64,000 bases of DNA from Pelodictyon luteolum (GCA_020721225.1 DYNE01000007.1:1-64000); one strand, 5' to 3'; positions 16,003-24,757 are shown, numbered from the stretch's first letter. Translations and numbers: made by a program. Notes: generated from the letters alone by a model not told the origin.

Positions 16003-16254
16003 ATGCTGCGATTACCGAGACTTGACGCGTCGGGAACTCTGCACCACGTGATCATCAGGGGGATCGAGCAAGGGAGTCTCGTCCGTGACGATACAGACAG
16101 AACTGAATTTGTGAATCGCATGGGATTGCTTGCAAAAGGATCGGGCACGAGCATCCATGCGTTCGCTCTTATGACCAACGAGGCGAATATCCTGCTGAAA
16201 AGCTTTTCGACCCGTCTCTATTGCTGCTGCGGAAAGATGTTATGTCGCACTTGA
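16003..16254 (+). pseudogene. N-terminal remnant of a REP-associated Y1 transposase
   Basis: The 83-codon frame, 'MLRLPRLDASGTLHHVIIRG' to 'FALMTNEANILLKS', matches the start of REP-associated Y1 transposases. The catalytic HUH motif, normally like 'TNHAHILL', reads 'TNEANILL', so both catalytic histidines are gone. After it the frame shifts and ends in 'LCRT', whereas the family continues with 'MRRLLTGYA...'-like sequence and the catalytic Tyr. It is a dead fragment. Confidence 0.65.
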
Positions 16255-16305
16255 GGCTTTGCCTCTATTTTTCAAATGATTAAGATTTTAATTGCCGGAG
16301 CGATA

Positions 16306-17226
16306 ATGAACAGTAACAGGCGGATAGCGGCGACATGTTATCCATGTATTTTCGAGCAGTTGCATTCGCTTGCAAGGGTTACCGGACTTGATGAGGAGGA
16401 AGGAAAAATGCTGTTCGAACACTCGATGCGTCATCTTCTTGCTACTCATGGCGAAGGCGTCGTAGTGCAGCATATCATCAGGAGCGCCACTGACAGAGCG
16501 ATTGCGCTGTCGGGAAAAGGGGTTGATTACGATCCTTACGGAGCGATAAAAAAACAGTCAAACGACATCGCCCGGCAGTTTGCCGGGGGGTTCCGGAACA
16601 AAATCCGGCACTCTTCCGAACCGTTGCGCGATGCGGTTAAAATTGCTGCGGCGGGCAACATCATCGATTTCGGCGCCAAGCGGCATGGATCGCTCGATAT
16701 TGAAATGGAACTGAGCAGCATCGATGAACGGGCATTCGGGCGCTTCGATTTTGCGGAGTTCTCCGGGCGTTTGAAATTGGCCGGAAAACTGCTTTATATT
16801 TGCGACAATGCCGGAGAGATTGTTTTCGACAGGCTGTTCATCGAGGAGATCAGGCGCAGTAATTCCGACCTGGAGGTTACCTGTGCCTTGAGGGCGTTGC
16901 CGATCATCAACGATGCGGTACTCGCCGATGCGCATGATGCAGGATTGCATGAAGTGGCGGAGGTTGTCTCATCAGGCAGCGTGTATCCCGGAACTCTGCT
17001 TGAAGAAACGTCTGAAGAGTTCAGGCGGTTGTTCGATAACGCCGATGTGATCATTTCGAAAGGACAGGGGAATTTCGAAACGCTGCTCGATGTCGCAGAT
17101 GAACGTCTCTTTTTTATTCTGAGAATCAAGTGTGACCAGATGGCGAAGCTCTCCAGTGTCGCAAAAGGGGAGCTGGTTCTCATGCAGGGAAGAGGGAAGT
17201 TGAACGTGGGATGTGGGATAAACTGA
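16306..17226 (+). CDS. DUF89/ARMT1-like protein, putative metal-dependent phosphatase
   Basis: DUF89 proteins are metal-dependent enzymes. Relatives such as ARMT1 and yeast YMR027W act as damage-control phosphatases on sugar phosphates. Seen here are the N-terminal 'CYPCIFEQLHSLARVTGL', the metal-site 'YICDNAGEIVFDRLFIEEI', and 'VIISKGQGNFETLLD' near the end. The length (306 residues) fits the short prokaryotic AF1104 group. ATG 16306 is chosen because CGGAG lies 7 bases upstream, and the frame is open further up to 16276. A membrane-protein gene follows 10 bp downstream, so an operon is likely. The substrate is unknown. Confidence 0.85.
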   Translation: MNSNRRIAATCYPCIFEQLHSLARVTGLDEEEGKMLFEHSMRHLLATHGEGVVVQHIIRSATDRAIALSGKGVDYDPYGAIKKQSNDIARQFAGGFRNKIRHSSEPLRDAVKIAAAGNIIDFGAKRHGSLDIEMELSSIDERAFGRFDFAEFSGRLKLAGKLLYICDNAGEIVFDRLFIEEIRRSNSDLEVTCALRALPIINDAVLADAHDAGLHEVAEVVSSGSVYPGTLLEETSEEFRRLFDNADVIISKGQGNFETLLDVADERLFFILRIKCDQMAKLSSVAKGELVLMQGRGKLNVGCGIN

Positions 17227-17236
17227 GAGGAGTGTT

Positions 17237-18121
17237 ATGATTGGCTTTTTCAGAAGGGTTGTTGCGCTGTATGATTCGCTGGAGCATTTCTGGGAGCACA
17301 AGCGCACCGAGCGTGCCGCCGCTAATCTCCTGATTGCGGCCTTTCTCGGCTCGCTTGCGCTGATCGAGCTGGCCCGTCAGGGTTGGTTGCCGGAAACCGT
17401 TGCCGGGCTGTTGCCAAAAAGCCATTTTTATGCCATCAGCGTCGCATTTTCCATGCTGCTTGGGATCGAGGTCTTCGGACTGGTGTTCAGCCTGGCGAAC
17501 TCGGTTTCCGTGTCGGTGGGCAAGCAGTTCGAAATTCTTTCGCTCATCCTGCTGCGTCACTCCTTCAAGGAGTTCATCCATTTCAACGAACCTCTCGTAT
17601 GGGAGCAGGCTTCAAAGCCGGTGCTGCACATTCTCTCCAATGCCGGAGGAGGGCTCCTGATATTCTTTCTGCTCGGGGTATATTACCGGTTGCAGCGCCA
17701 CCGGGTCATTACGCAGACCGCCATAGCCACCGCAGAGTTCATCGCCTCCAAGAAAATCGTGTCGCTGCTTCTGCTTCTGGTCGTTAGCTGCATAGGGGTG
17801 CTTCAGGGGTATTATTTTCTGTCGGGGCAGTCGGCGTACGATTTCTTCTCGATTTTCTACACGGTGCTTGTGTTCAGCGATGTGCTTCTGGTGCTGATCT
17901 CCCTGCGTTACAGCTCGAGCTATCCGATTCTGTTCCGCAACTCCGGCTTTGCAGTCGCAACCGTGGTCATCAGGCTTGCGCTGACCGCGCCGCCATACAT
18001 CAACGTCCTGCTCGGCGTAGGGGCCATGGTGTTCGCTATCGGTATCACTGTTGCGTACAACCGGTTTGAAAAAACAGCACAGCCATTCGCCGGTACCGCA
18101 GATCGTCCGCTTTCAAATTGA
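17237..18121 (+). CDS. Unknown polytopic membrane protein
   Basis: A 294-residue protein with about seven hydrophobic segments, at roughly residues 30-50, 65-90, 135-150, 175-195, 205-225, 235-250 and 255-275. It has a charged N-terminus and a short hydrophilic tail. Between segments two and three lies 'LLRHSFKEFIHFNEPLVWE', an amphipathic stretch. I recognise no named family or catalytic motif. A strong AGGAG precedes the ATG, 10 bp after the DUF89 gene, so the two are probably one transcript. A transport or sensing role cannot be assigned. Confidence 0.75.
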   Translation: MIGFFRRVVALYDSLEHFWEHKRTERAAANLLIAAFLGSLALIELARQGWLPETVAGLLPKSHFYAISVAFSMLLGIEVFGLVFSLANSVSVSVGKQFEILSLILLRHSFKEFIHFNEPLVWEQASKPVLHILSNAGGGLLIFFLLGVYYRLQRHRVITQTAIATAEFIASKKIVSLLLLLVVSCIGVLQGYYFLSGQSAYDFFSIFYTVLVFSDVLLVLISLRYSSSYPILFRNSGFAVATVVIRLALTAPPYINVLLGVGAMVFAIGITVAYNRFEKTAQPFAGTADRPLSN

Positions 18122-18135
18122 TTTATTTTTAACCC

Positions 18136-18648
18136 ATGAATCAAATGATCGTTATAAGGAATGAGACAGATGACGATGCTCGTGTGATAACCGAGGTGAC
18201 TGTCGCTGCTTTCAGGACTCTGGCAGTCAGCAGCCATCGGGAGCAGTTCGTTATCGAAGCGCTGCGCGCTGCCGATGCCCTTACGGTGTCTCTCCTGGCG
18301 GAACTGAATGGCCAAGTGGCAGGTCATATAGCGTTCTCGCCCGTAACCATTTCGGACGGCAGCACAACCTGGTTCGGTCTTGGGCCCATATCGGTTTTTC
18401 CTGAATTGCAGCGGCAGGGTATCGGGAAGGCGTTGATTCGGGAAGGGCTTGAAAAGCTTCAAGCCCTTGGAGCAAAAGGGTGCTGTCTCGTCGGGCATCC
18501 GGAGTACTACCGGCAGTTCGGATTCACTAATCCGCAAGGGCTTGTCATCGAGGGAGTGCCGCAGGAGGTTTTTTTTGCGCTTTCGTTCGACGGTACCGTA
18601 CCTCAGGGCAGCGTCTCGTTCCATGAGGCATTCAAGGCAGAGGGTTGA
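18136..18648 (+). CDS. GNAT-family N-acetyltransferase (YhbS-like)
   Basis: GNAT enzymes transfer acetyl groups from acetyl-CoA to amines. The 170-residue protein shows 'GHIAFSPVTI', then 'WFGLGPISVFPELQRQGIG' with the acetyl-CoA-binding 'Q/RxxGxG/A' loop ('QRQGIGKALI'). It ends with 'GCCLVGHPEYYRQFGFTN', typical of the YhbS group. It starts 14 bp after the membrane protein gene and could share its transcript. The substrate is unknown. Confidence 0.9.
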   Translation: MNQMIVIRNETDDDARVITEVTVAAFRTLAVSSHREQFVIEALRAADALTVSLLAELNGQVAGHIAFSPVTISDGSTTWFGLGPISVFPELQRQGIGKALIREGLEKLQALGAKGCCLVGHPEYYRQFGFTNPQGLVIEGVPQEVFFALSFDGTVPQGSVSFHEAFKAEG

Positions 18649-18696
18649 AGAGTCGCGGCCGGATTTTTCCGGTATTGGCAGCTGTTTTTCAGTGCA

Positions 18697-18719
18697 ATGC
18701 GGGGCGTATCCCTCCGCAT
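18697..18719. terminator. Hairpin between convergent GNAT and rlpA genes
   Basis: ATGCGGGG and CCTCCGCAT flank a 6-base loop, forming a stem with one bulge, right after the rlpA stop and 50 bp after the GNAT stop. In the plus direction it is followed by GTTATTTTG, in the minus direction by no T-run. It may end transcription of the GNAT gene. Confidence 0.35.
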
Positions 18720-18720
18720 G

Positions 18721-19236
18721 TTATTTTGTCACCACTTCGAGCTTGACCTTTGCGGTGCCTTTTCCGTAGAACCCGAGCTGTTTGGCGGCTTCGGCGCTCA
18801 GATCTATGACACGGTTACCGACAAACGGGCCCCTGTCGTTGACGCGGACGATTACCGATGCATTGGTTTCGAGATTTGTGACGCGGACGATCGCCGGAAG
18901 CGGCAGGTATTTGTGGGCCGCACTGGGCCTGTCGGGATAGAACGTTTCTCCGTAGGCTGTTGGCTGATTGTTGTGCTGATCGAGGGTTTCCTGCCCATAC
19001 CACGAGGCGGTGCCGGTTTCCTGATAGCCGGCGGTTTCCCTGTAATCCATCGGGACATAGAGTTTCCCGTCTATCACATAGGGCTTGTTTTTAAGTTTTC
19101 CCAAGCGGTATGCTTCTTCGGGAGAGAGCAGTCTGCCGGTCTTGTCCTGCTGTGTGAGAGGCGCTCTGCCTGTCGAGCATGAATTGAGCCCCAGTGCGGT
19201 AGCCAGAAGTATCGGAACAAGTAATTTGCGCATCAT
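18721..19236 (-). CDS. rlpA: RlpA-like septal lipoprotein
   Basis: RlpA proteins are outer-membrane lipoproteins with a double-psi beta-barrel. In some bacteria they cleave denuded glycan strands of peptidoglycan. The protein has a signal sequence ending in the lipobox 'LNSC', then 'GTASWYGQ', 'AYGETFYPD', 'VRVTNLETNASVIVRVNDRGPF' and 'IDLSAEAAKQLGF', the full RlpA core. No SPOR domain follows. The chosen ATG at 19236 lies 9 bases after GAGGAG, and further in-frame ATGs run up to 19284. The gene is divergent from the hydrolase gene at 19383. Confidence 0.9.
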   Translation of the reverse strand: MMRKLLVPILLATALGLNSCSTGRAPLTQQDKTGRLLSPEEAYRLGKLKNKPYVIDGKLYVPMDYRETAGYQETGTASWYGQETLDQHNNQPTAYGETFYPDRPSAAHKYLPLPAIVRVTNLETNASVIVRVNDRGPFVGNRVIDLSAEAAKQLGFYGKGTAKVKLEVVTK

Positions 19237-19382
19237 AGATTTCATCTCCTCGACGAGGGTTTTCTGAAATAATAGCCATTTCACAGGAAATATCCCTGTT
19301 CCGGGTTATATTCCCGGTTAAGACAGAAAAGCACTTTTTGATTATTACTATTTTATTTCGGCCTGTTTTTTTGTAAGTAGTT

Positions 19383-20144
19383 ATGCCTCAACGACAACAG
19401 CGAGCACCGATCGGCGTTCTGATGATCCATGGTTTTACCTCTACGCCGGAGAGTTTTGCGGTGCTTGAACAGCCGTTGAGATCTCTTGGTCTTCCGTTAC
19501 GCATGCCGCTTCTTGCCGGTCACGGCGCACCTTCGCCTGAAGCTCTCATAGGGGTAACATTTCACGAATGGATGGCTGATGCCGCCATGGCATTTCAGCT
19601 GCTTTCGATGGAAGCCGAAAAGATTGTGATCATCGGTCACAGTATGGGAGCCCTGATATCTCTGCAGCTTGCAGAGGAATATCCGTCAACGGTCGATTCG
19701 CTTGTTCTTGCTGCGCCCGCCTTGAAGCTCTCTTCATTGCTTGCTCCGGGTCGTCCTTTGCATTTTACCGCTTCCCTTCTTGCCGGGGTAATAAAAAAAT
19801 GGGATATCAAACCGGTGTTTGCCGGGCCGGATTATGTCCGTTGTGCAGGGCAGTATGCATGGGCGCCGACCGATGCCATTCTTTCGCTTTTCGAGCTTAT
19901 TGTCAGAACATCCTCGATTCTTGATCGTGTGCGAGTTCCGGTGCTTATTCTGCATAACCGTAAAGATACTACCGTGCTGCCGGAGAGCGCCGATCATCTA
20001 TACCGCCATATCGGTTCGTCCAGTGATCATAAAAAAATTGTCTGGCTGGAGCACTCGGAGCATCAGATCTTCTGCGACTGCGAGAGGGAGATGGCCGCAA
20101 GTGCCGTTTTGGATTTCGTAGCCGACAGGCTTGGCGTACAGTAA
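19383..20144 (+). CDS. Alpha/beta hydrolase, carboxylesterase or lipase type
   Basis: The 253-residue protein has the oxyanion region 'VLMIHGFTSTPESF', the nucleophile elbow 'IIGHSMGALISLQLA' with the catalytic Ser, the acidic residue in 'LILHNRKDTTVLP', and the His in 'LEHSEHQIFCD'. The order and spacing match serine esterases of the Est30/monoacylglycerol-lipase type. No signal peptide is seen, so it should be cytoplasmic. Its natural ester substrate cannot be told from sequence. It is transcribed divergently from rlpA. Confidence 0.88.
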   Translation: MPQRQQRAPIGVLMIHGFTSTPESFAVLEQPLRSLGLPLRMPLLAGHGAPSPEALIGVTFHEWMADAAMAFQLLSMEAEKIVIIGHSMGALISLQLAEEYPSTVDSLVLAAPALKLSSLLAPGRPLHFTASLLAGVIKKWDIKPVFAGPDYVRCAGQYAWAPTDAILSLFELIVRTSSILDRVRVPVLILHNRKDTTVLPESADHLYRHIGSSSDHKKIVWLEHSEHQIFCDCEREMAASAVLDFVADRLGVQ

Positions 20145-20195
20145 TCCCCTGCCGTTTTTTTTCTGTTGTATTATAATTACGAAAACAGTAGTAAT

Positions 20196-20810
20196 ATGAA
20201 AAATATGCATTTATACAGAACTGCCAGCGTTCTGTTTTTATTTTTTGCCCTTTGTGCATTTTCTGCTTCAGTCAGAGCGCAAGATGTTCTTTCGGGAGAG
20301 AAAACAGGAGTATATCTTAATGAAATCGGTATTGGAACGGGTTATGCCTGGGGAGCGCTCAAGGGGGATCCTGAGGAGCAGTCCATTTTTCCTGCATTCG
20401 TTCGATTTGGTTTTAACGCCAACTCTCTTTTTGGTATCAGAAGCCGTACAAGTACTCTGCAGTTTACTCTTGAGCCTTTTGTCAATGCGTTTTCCGGCTC
20501 TGAAGAGGGAGTGGAGGCCGGATGCGGTTTAGGTATCCGCTACCTTCAGGAAGTAGTCCTTCCGGTTGATCTGTTTCTGGAAATCAGTGCGGCTCCGATG
20601 TACTACAGCATCGATACACTCGAACAGGGAGCTTCCGGCTTCAATTTTCTCGACCAGATCGGAGCCGGTCTGCAGTACCGGTTAGCTCCGGGCAAGGCAG
20701 TTTTCGGCGGGTATCGGTTTCGGCATATTTCTCATGCGCACGTTGTTGACCGTTCCAACGATGGCATCAACTCAAGTGCTCTTGTTTTGGGATTTTCCTG
20801 GCTCTACTGA
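20196..20810 (+). CDS. PagL-like outer membrane acyloxyacyl hydrolase
   Basis: PagL removes the 3-O acyl chain from lipid A in the outer membrane. This protein starts with a signal peptide ending about 'ASVRA-QD'. It then has beta-strand-like segments of alternating hydrophobicity and the family's C-terminal pattern: 'FLDQIGAGLQYRL', 'GGYRFRHISHAH' with the catalytic His-x-Ser pair, and 'NDGINSSALVLGFSWLY'. The aromatic C-terminus suits outer-membrane barrel insertion. ATG 20196 is preferred over the upstream in-frame ATG at 20166, because the signal peptide begins there. A terminator hairpin follows. Confidence 0.75.
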   Translation: MKNMHLYRTASVLFLFFALCAFSASVRAQDVLSGEKTGVYLNEIGIGTGYAWGALKGDPEEQSIFPAFVRFGFNANSLFGIRSRTSTLQFTLEPFVNAFSGSEEGVEAGCGLGIRYLQEVVLPVDLFLEISAAPMYYSIDTLEQGASGFNFLDQIGAGLQYRLAPGKAVFGGYRFRHISHAHVVDRSNDGINSSALVLGFSWLY

Positions 20811-20910
20811 TCTACTTCCGATCTTGATCTGCCGGTTTGTTCCCATTGCCGTTGTCCTGCAGAAGCCGGGTGATTTAACGGATATGTAACATCGGTACTC
20901 CCTATTTTAG

Positions 20911-20936
20911 AAGGTGGCAGAAATGCCGCCTTTTTT
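20911..20936 (+). terminator. Rho-independent terminator
   Basis: AAGGTGGCA and TGCCGCCTT pair around a GAAA tetraloop (one G-T wobble) and are followed by a run of T. The hairpin lies 100 bp after the PagL-like gene and just before the alkaline phosphatase gene. The frame reading through it from 20914 is therefore not used as the phosphatase start. Confidence 0.8.
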
Positions 20937-20964
20937 CATTTTTTCAACCAATCCGGAAATAATC

Positions 20965-22425
20965 ATGATTCTGCAGCGTTACGGAAAGACGACATCCTCA
21001 GTTCTTCTGAAGCTGCTGGTTTTGTTCGTGCTTGCTTCGTCGTCAGGCTGTAAAGGGAGTGCTGGGTTGGTGCATACGCCGGATAACGTATCCGTTTCCT
21101 CTCGTCCGAAATTCATTTTTCTCTTTATCGGCGATGGTATGGGTCCGGCCCAGGTAAAGCTGTCCGATGCCGTGCTCGATTCGGGGAAGGCGCTTGCCAT
21201 GGGAAGTTTTCCGATAGTCGGTGTTACGACGACCCATGCAGAAAACCGCTACATCACCGATTCCGGCGCGGCGGGAACGGCGCTGGCAACCGGCTTTAAA
21301 ACCTCCGTCGGCACCATCTCGATGAAGAGCAACCACAGGGATACCCTTCGCACTATCGCCGAAATGGCGAAACAGAAAGGAATGCGGGTGGGCATCGTAT
21401 CCAGCGTCGGTATCGACAACGCCACCCCGGCATGCTTTTTTGCCCATAATGCCGGAAGAGGCAATTACCACGACATCGCCATGCAGATGGCGGCAAGCGG
21501 TTTCGACTATTTCGGCGGGGGCTATGCAGAGGGCGATTTTGCCCGTAACCGCACAGGGAACGGTGTTGACAAACCGGATATTTCATCTGTCATGAAAGCT
21601 GCCGGCTACCGGGTGACAACGGGGAGGGAGGAGCTGTTCTCCGTGTTGCCTGGAACCCGCTGCTGGGCATATACCGGCTTCGACGACAAGGCAGCTATGA
21701 GTTATGCCATGGATCGGCAGAAAGACGATCTTTCCCTGGCTGAGTTTACCCGCCAGGGGATCAGGCTGCTCGACAATCCGTCCGGATTTTTCATGATGGT
21801 CGAGGGAGGAAAGATCGACTGGGCATGCCATGCCAACGATGCTGCAGCGGCCGCGCACGATGTTGTTGCTTTCGATGAGGCTATTGCCGAGGCGGTTGCT
21901 TTTTATCGGCTTCATCCGGATGAAACGCTCATTGTGGTGACCGCCGATCATGAGTGTGGCGGTCTTTCGCTCGGCAACGCGAGTCAGGGTTACGAAACCA
22001 TGTTACCGTTATTGCGCCGTCAGAAAGTTTCACGGCAGCTGTTTTCCAAAATGGTCGGCTCATGGGCGAAAAACCGCAACGTCTCTTTTGCCATGGCGCT
22101 GGACAGCGTGAAGGTGTATTATGGTCTCGGCGATGGCGCTCAGGGGTCTGCACTGGCGATCTCGCCGCAGGAGCGAAACAGCCTCAGGGAGGCCTATCAG
22201 ACAATGCCTGAGGGCGTCGAATCCGGAGCGGAGCGTTTTGCTTCCGCCGTTACAGCCATGCTGAATGCAAGGGCAGGAATCGGTTGGACAAGCAACGCCC
22301 ATACGGCGGTTCCTGTTCCGGTTTACGCAGCGGGAGCAGGTGCGACAGCTTTCGGCGGCAGCTATGACAACACCGGCATTGCGGAAAAACTGATTCGCCT
22401 TGCGCGGCTTGGCGTGCGGCAATGA
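20965..22425 (+). CDS. Alkaline phosphatase, PhoA family lipoprotein
   Basis: It hydrolyses phosphate monoesters outside the cytoplasmic membrane. The start at 20965 opens a signal sequence with lipobox 'ASSSGC'. Metal and active-site motifs are all present: 'FLFIGDGMGPAQ', the phosphoserine loop 'ITDSGAAGTALATG', 'MMVEGGKIDWACHANDA', 'VTADHECGG', and the last zinc ligand in 'SNAHTAVPVPVYA'. The mature length (about 470 residues) fits the family. It stands alone between a terminator and a convergent gene. No obvious Pho box was recognised. It is probably induced by phosphate need, but that is inference. Confidence 0.93.
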   Translation: MILQRYGKTTSSVLLKLLVLFVLASSSGCKGSAGLVHTPDNVSVSSRPKFIFLFIGDGMGPAQVKLSDAVLDSGKALAMGSFPIVGVTTTHAENRYITDSGAAGTALATGFKTSVGTISMKSNHRDTLRTIAEMAKQKGMRVGIVSSVGIDNATPACFFAHNAGRGNYHDIAMQMAASGFDYFGGGYAEGDFARNRTGNGVDKPDISSVMKAAGYRVTTGREELFSVLPGTRCWAYTGFDDKAAMSYAMDRQKDDLSLAEFTRQGIRLLDNPSGFFMMVEGGKIDWACHANDAAAAAHDVVAFDEAIAEAVAFYRLHPDETLIVVTADHECGGLSLGNASQGYETMLPLLRRQKVSRQLFSKMVGSWAKNRNVSFAMALDSVKVYYGLGDGAQGSALAISPQERNSLREAYQTMPEGVESGAERFASAVTAMLNARAGIGWTSNAHTAVPVPVYAAGAGATAFGGSYDNTGIAEKLIRLARLGVRQ

Positions 22426-22446
22426 CGAGAGTCTCGATGTGCCCGG

Positions 22447-22878
22447 TCAGGTCTTTTCGAGAATGGTTTTGAGATTTTCAAGGTTGGCTCTGAACCGGAA
22501 AGCGAAGAAAAATTCCATCAGCGGATCCAGGAGTCCGGCAAGGCCTTCAGCTTTTGTCGAAAAACGGTATCTCAGACGGGTGCCGCCTTCAGCCGGTTCA
22601 AATTCCATGGAGCCCTCATAGGGCACCACGCTGTTTGTACTGGCGAAGAGCAGCCTTTTTTCAGGCTCATAGAAGGTAACGATCCATTCAGTACGCATTG
22701 GGAAGCCAAGCACCGATCGGATTTCGTACCCGGAGGTTCCCTTGCCGAGGGGCCCCTGGCTGGTGACTTCCGATTTCAGCACATCCTCCTGCCAGATGCT
22801 GTCGTTGGCTATATCCGAGAGATAAGCTGCCACATCTTTCAGAGGGCGACTGATGACGATGTTGTGCGAGATGTTCAT
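22447..22878 (-). CDS. SRPBCC-fold lipid-binding/cyclase-like protein
   Basis: From ATG 22878 the protein has 143 residues: 'NISHNIVISRPLKDVAAYLS', 'SIWQEDVLKSEVTSQGPLGKG', and 'FEPAEGGTRLRYRFS'. This is the strand-helix pattern of START/SRPBCC proteins that bind hydrophobic ligands in a deep pocket. The frame is open upstream to 23034, but the fold begins at 22878. No catalytic residue can be pointed out and the ligand is unknown. It is convergent with the phosphatase gene (22 bp apart) and divergent from the dihydroorotate-dehydrogenase-like gene. Confidence 0.75.
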   Translation of the reverse strand: MNISHNIVISRPLKDVAAYLSDIANDSIWQEDVLKSEVTSQGPLGKGTSGYEIRSVLGFPMRTEWIVTFYEPEKRLLFASTNSVVPYEGSMEFEPAEGGTRLRYRFSTKAEGLAGLLDPLMEFFFAFRFRANLENLKTILEKT

Positions 22879-23095
22879 GATCAGGGGTACCCGTATAATT
22901 TTTTTGATTAATAACAGTGAAACGGGCTTGTTGTGCCAATAATTCCATATGTATGATAAGCTCTTCCTTGAACTCTCCGGTAGAGGGTTCCGTTTTTCTG
23001 TGCAGATCAGGAGTTTCTTTCTTAGCTTTACCATAAAACAGATTGAGAACGGTTATTTTCCGGCAGCACGTGAATCCGACTTATGGAGTGAAACT

Positions 23096-24082
23096 ATGGC
23101 AGATCTTTCAACGACATGGATGGGCTTGAAGCTTCGTAACCCTTTGATTGCAGCGAGTTCCGGGCTTACCGGAACGCTTGAGAGCGTCAAGGCGGTAGCG
23201 GCAGAAGGGGCAGGAGCGGTTGTACTGAAATCGCTTTTTGAAGAGCAGATTCTGCTTGAAACCGGATGTGCGGAAGAACAGAACGTACAGCGCCACTATT
23301 ATGCCCAGGCAGAAGATTACATACGGGAGTACACCAGAGGCAATGCACTGAATGGTTACCTCGATCTGATACAAAGCTGCAAACTGGCTGTCGATATTCC
23401 CGTTATCGCAAGTATAAACTGTGTTTCCCAAGGCGAATGGCTCTCATTTGCTTCCCGGATTGAGCGGGCAGGAGCCGATGGACTTGAAATCAATATTTTT
23501 TTGCCGTCCTCCGATTCCAGCAAAAGCAGTGCGGAAAATGAGCGGCTTTACGGTGATGTTCTCGAAAAAATTACAAGAGTTGTTCGTATCCCGGTTGCCG
23601 CGAAAATCAGCAGTTATTTTTCAAGTCTTGCGGCTGAAGCGGTTACCCTCTCCAATTCAGGTATTCGGGGGCTTGTATTGTTCAACAGGTTTTTTTCTCC
23701 CGAATTCGATATCGAAACTTTTGATGTTACCGCAGGAGGAGTTTTCAGCTCTCCGTCGGATATTTATCACTCTCTTCGCTGGGTTGCCATTCTTTCCGGC
23801 CGGGTGCAGTGCGATCTTGCTGCCTCAACCGGGGTTCATGACGGCAAAGGGATGATAAAACAGCTTCTTGCCGGCGCAAAGGCGGTTGAAATCGCTTCTG
23901 TTCTTTACAAAAAAGGTCTTGGTGAAATCGGTATGATGCTTGGTGAGCTTGAAGAGTATATGGCACGGCACCGGTTTAATTCTACCGGCGAATTCATCGG
24001 CAGAATGAGTATGGCTCATGCAGCCAATCCCGCCGTGTATGAACGTGTCCAGTTCATGAAATATTTCGGAGGGATCAATTGA
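23096..24082 (+). CDS. Dihydroorotate-dehydrogenase-like flavoprotein
   Basis: The start at 23096 has GGAG 7 bases upstream. The 328-residue protein follows the PyrD TIM barrel: 'TWMGLKLRNPLIAASSGLTG', 'GAVVLKSLFEEQI', 'IPVAAKISSYFSSLAAEA', and 'AKAVEIASVLYKKG' near the phosphate-binding end. Where class 1 enzymes have the active-site loop 'NxSCPN', this protein has 'NIFLPSSD', so the catalytic Cys is absent. It belongs to a PyrD-like group known in Bacteroidetes/Chlorobi. It may not oxidise dihydroorotate. The cyclase gene follows 15 bp downstream. Confidence 0.85.
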   Translation: MADLSTTWMGLKLRNPLIAASSGLTGTLESVKAVAAEGAGAVVLKSLFEEQILLETGCAEEQNVQRHYYAQAEDYIREYTRGNALNGYLDLIQSCKLAVDIPVIASINCVSQGEWLSFASRIERAGADGLEINIFLPSSDSSKSSAENERLYGDVLEKITRVVRIPVAAKISSYFSSLAAEAVTLSNSGIRGLVLFNRFFSPEFDIETFDVTAGGVFSSPSDIYHSLRWVAILSGRVQCDLAASTGVHDGKGMIKQLLAGAKAVEIASVLYKKGLGEIGMMLGELEEYMARHRFNSTGEFIGRMSMAHAANPAVYERVQFMKYFGGIN

Positions 24083-24097
24083 TTACTTCAGTCAGTC

Positions 24098-24757
24098 ATG
24101 ACTATTGAGGCGATGCGCGTGATCGATCTCTCTCATTTGATCGGTCCCGGGATGTCATGCTATCCGGGAACTCCACTGCCGCAGTCAGTGCCGTTGTGTA
24201 CCATCGAAGCCGATGGGTTCAACGAGCGGATACTCACCTTTTCTTCCCACACCGGAACCCATGTCGATCTTCCCCTGCATATGTCTGCCGGCGCGTCCTC
24301 TCTTGACGCTTTCGGCGTGGAGCGTTTTGTTGGGCTCGGGGCGCTGCTCGATGTGGAGAGCGTTTCAGGAGGCACCATTTCTTCCGCCCTTCTCCAGCCT
24401 TACCGCGAGTTGATAGAGGGAGTCGAGTTCGTGCTGCTGTATTCCGGATGGGGGCGTCACTGGGGCACAGAAAAATACCTGTCCGGTTATCCTGTGCTGA
24501 GCATCGAAGCCGCAGTCTGGCTGGCCGGATTCCGGTTGAAAGGTATCGGGGTTGATACGGTTTCGGTCGATCCGCCGGATTCGGAAGGGTATCCGGTGCA
24601 CAACCTTTTTCTTGAAAACGGCACGTTCATTGTCGAGAATCTGGTTTATCCGGACCGGCGGCTGATCGGGATGAGCTTTCAGTTTTTCTGTCTGCCCCTG
24701 AAGCTCGAGGGGGCTGAAGCCGCTCCCGTGAGGGCAGTTGCCGTGCTGGAGAGATGA
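24098..24757 (+). CDS. Cyclase-family metal hydrolase (kynurenine-formamidase-like)
   Basis: Members of this family hydrolyse amides or cyclic compounds using a metal bound by a His/Asp motif. The motif is complete here: 'SHTGTHVDLPLHM' (HxGTHxDxPxH) at about residues 51-62. It is preceded by 'DLSHLIGPGMSCYPG' and followed by 'LLYSGWGRHWG' and 'IGVDTVSVDPPDS'. The length of 219 residues is normal. It lies 15 bp after the PyrD-like gene and is probably cotranscribed. No tryptophan catabolism genes are nearby, so formamidase activity on kynurenine is not implied. Confidence 0.9.
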   Translation: MTIEAMRVIDLSHLIGPGMSCYPGTPLPQSVPLCTIEADGFNERILTFSSHTGTHVDLPLHMSAGASSLDAFGVERFVGLGALLDVESVSGGTISSALLQPYRELIEGVEFVLLYSGWGRHWGTEKYLSGYPVLSIEAAVWLAGFRLKGIGVDTVSVDPPDSEGYPVHNLFLENGTFIVENLVYPDRRLIGMSFQFFCLPLKLEGAEAAPVRAVAVLER

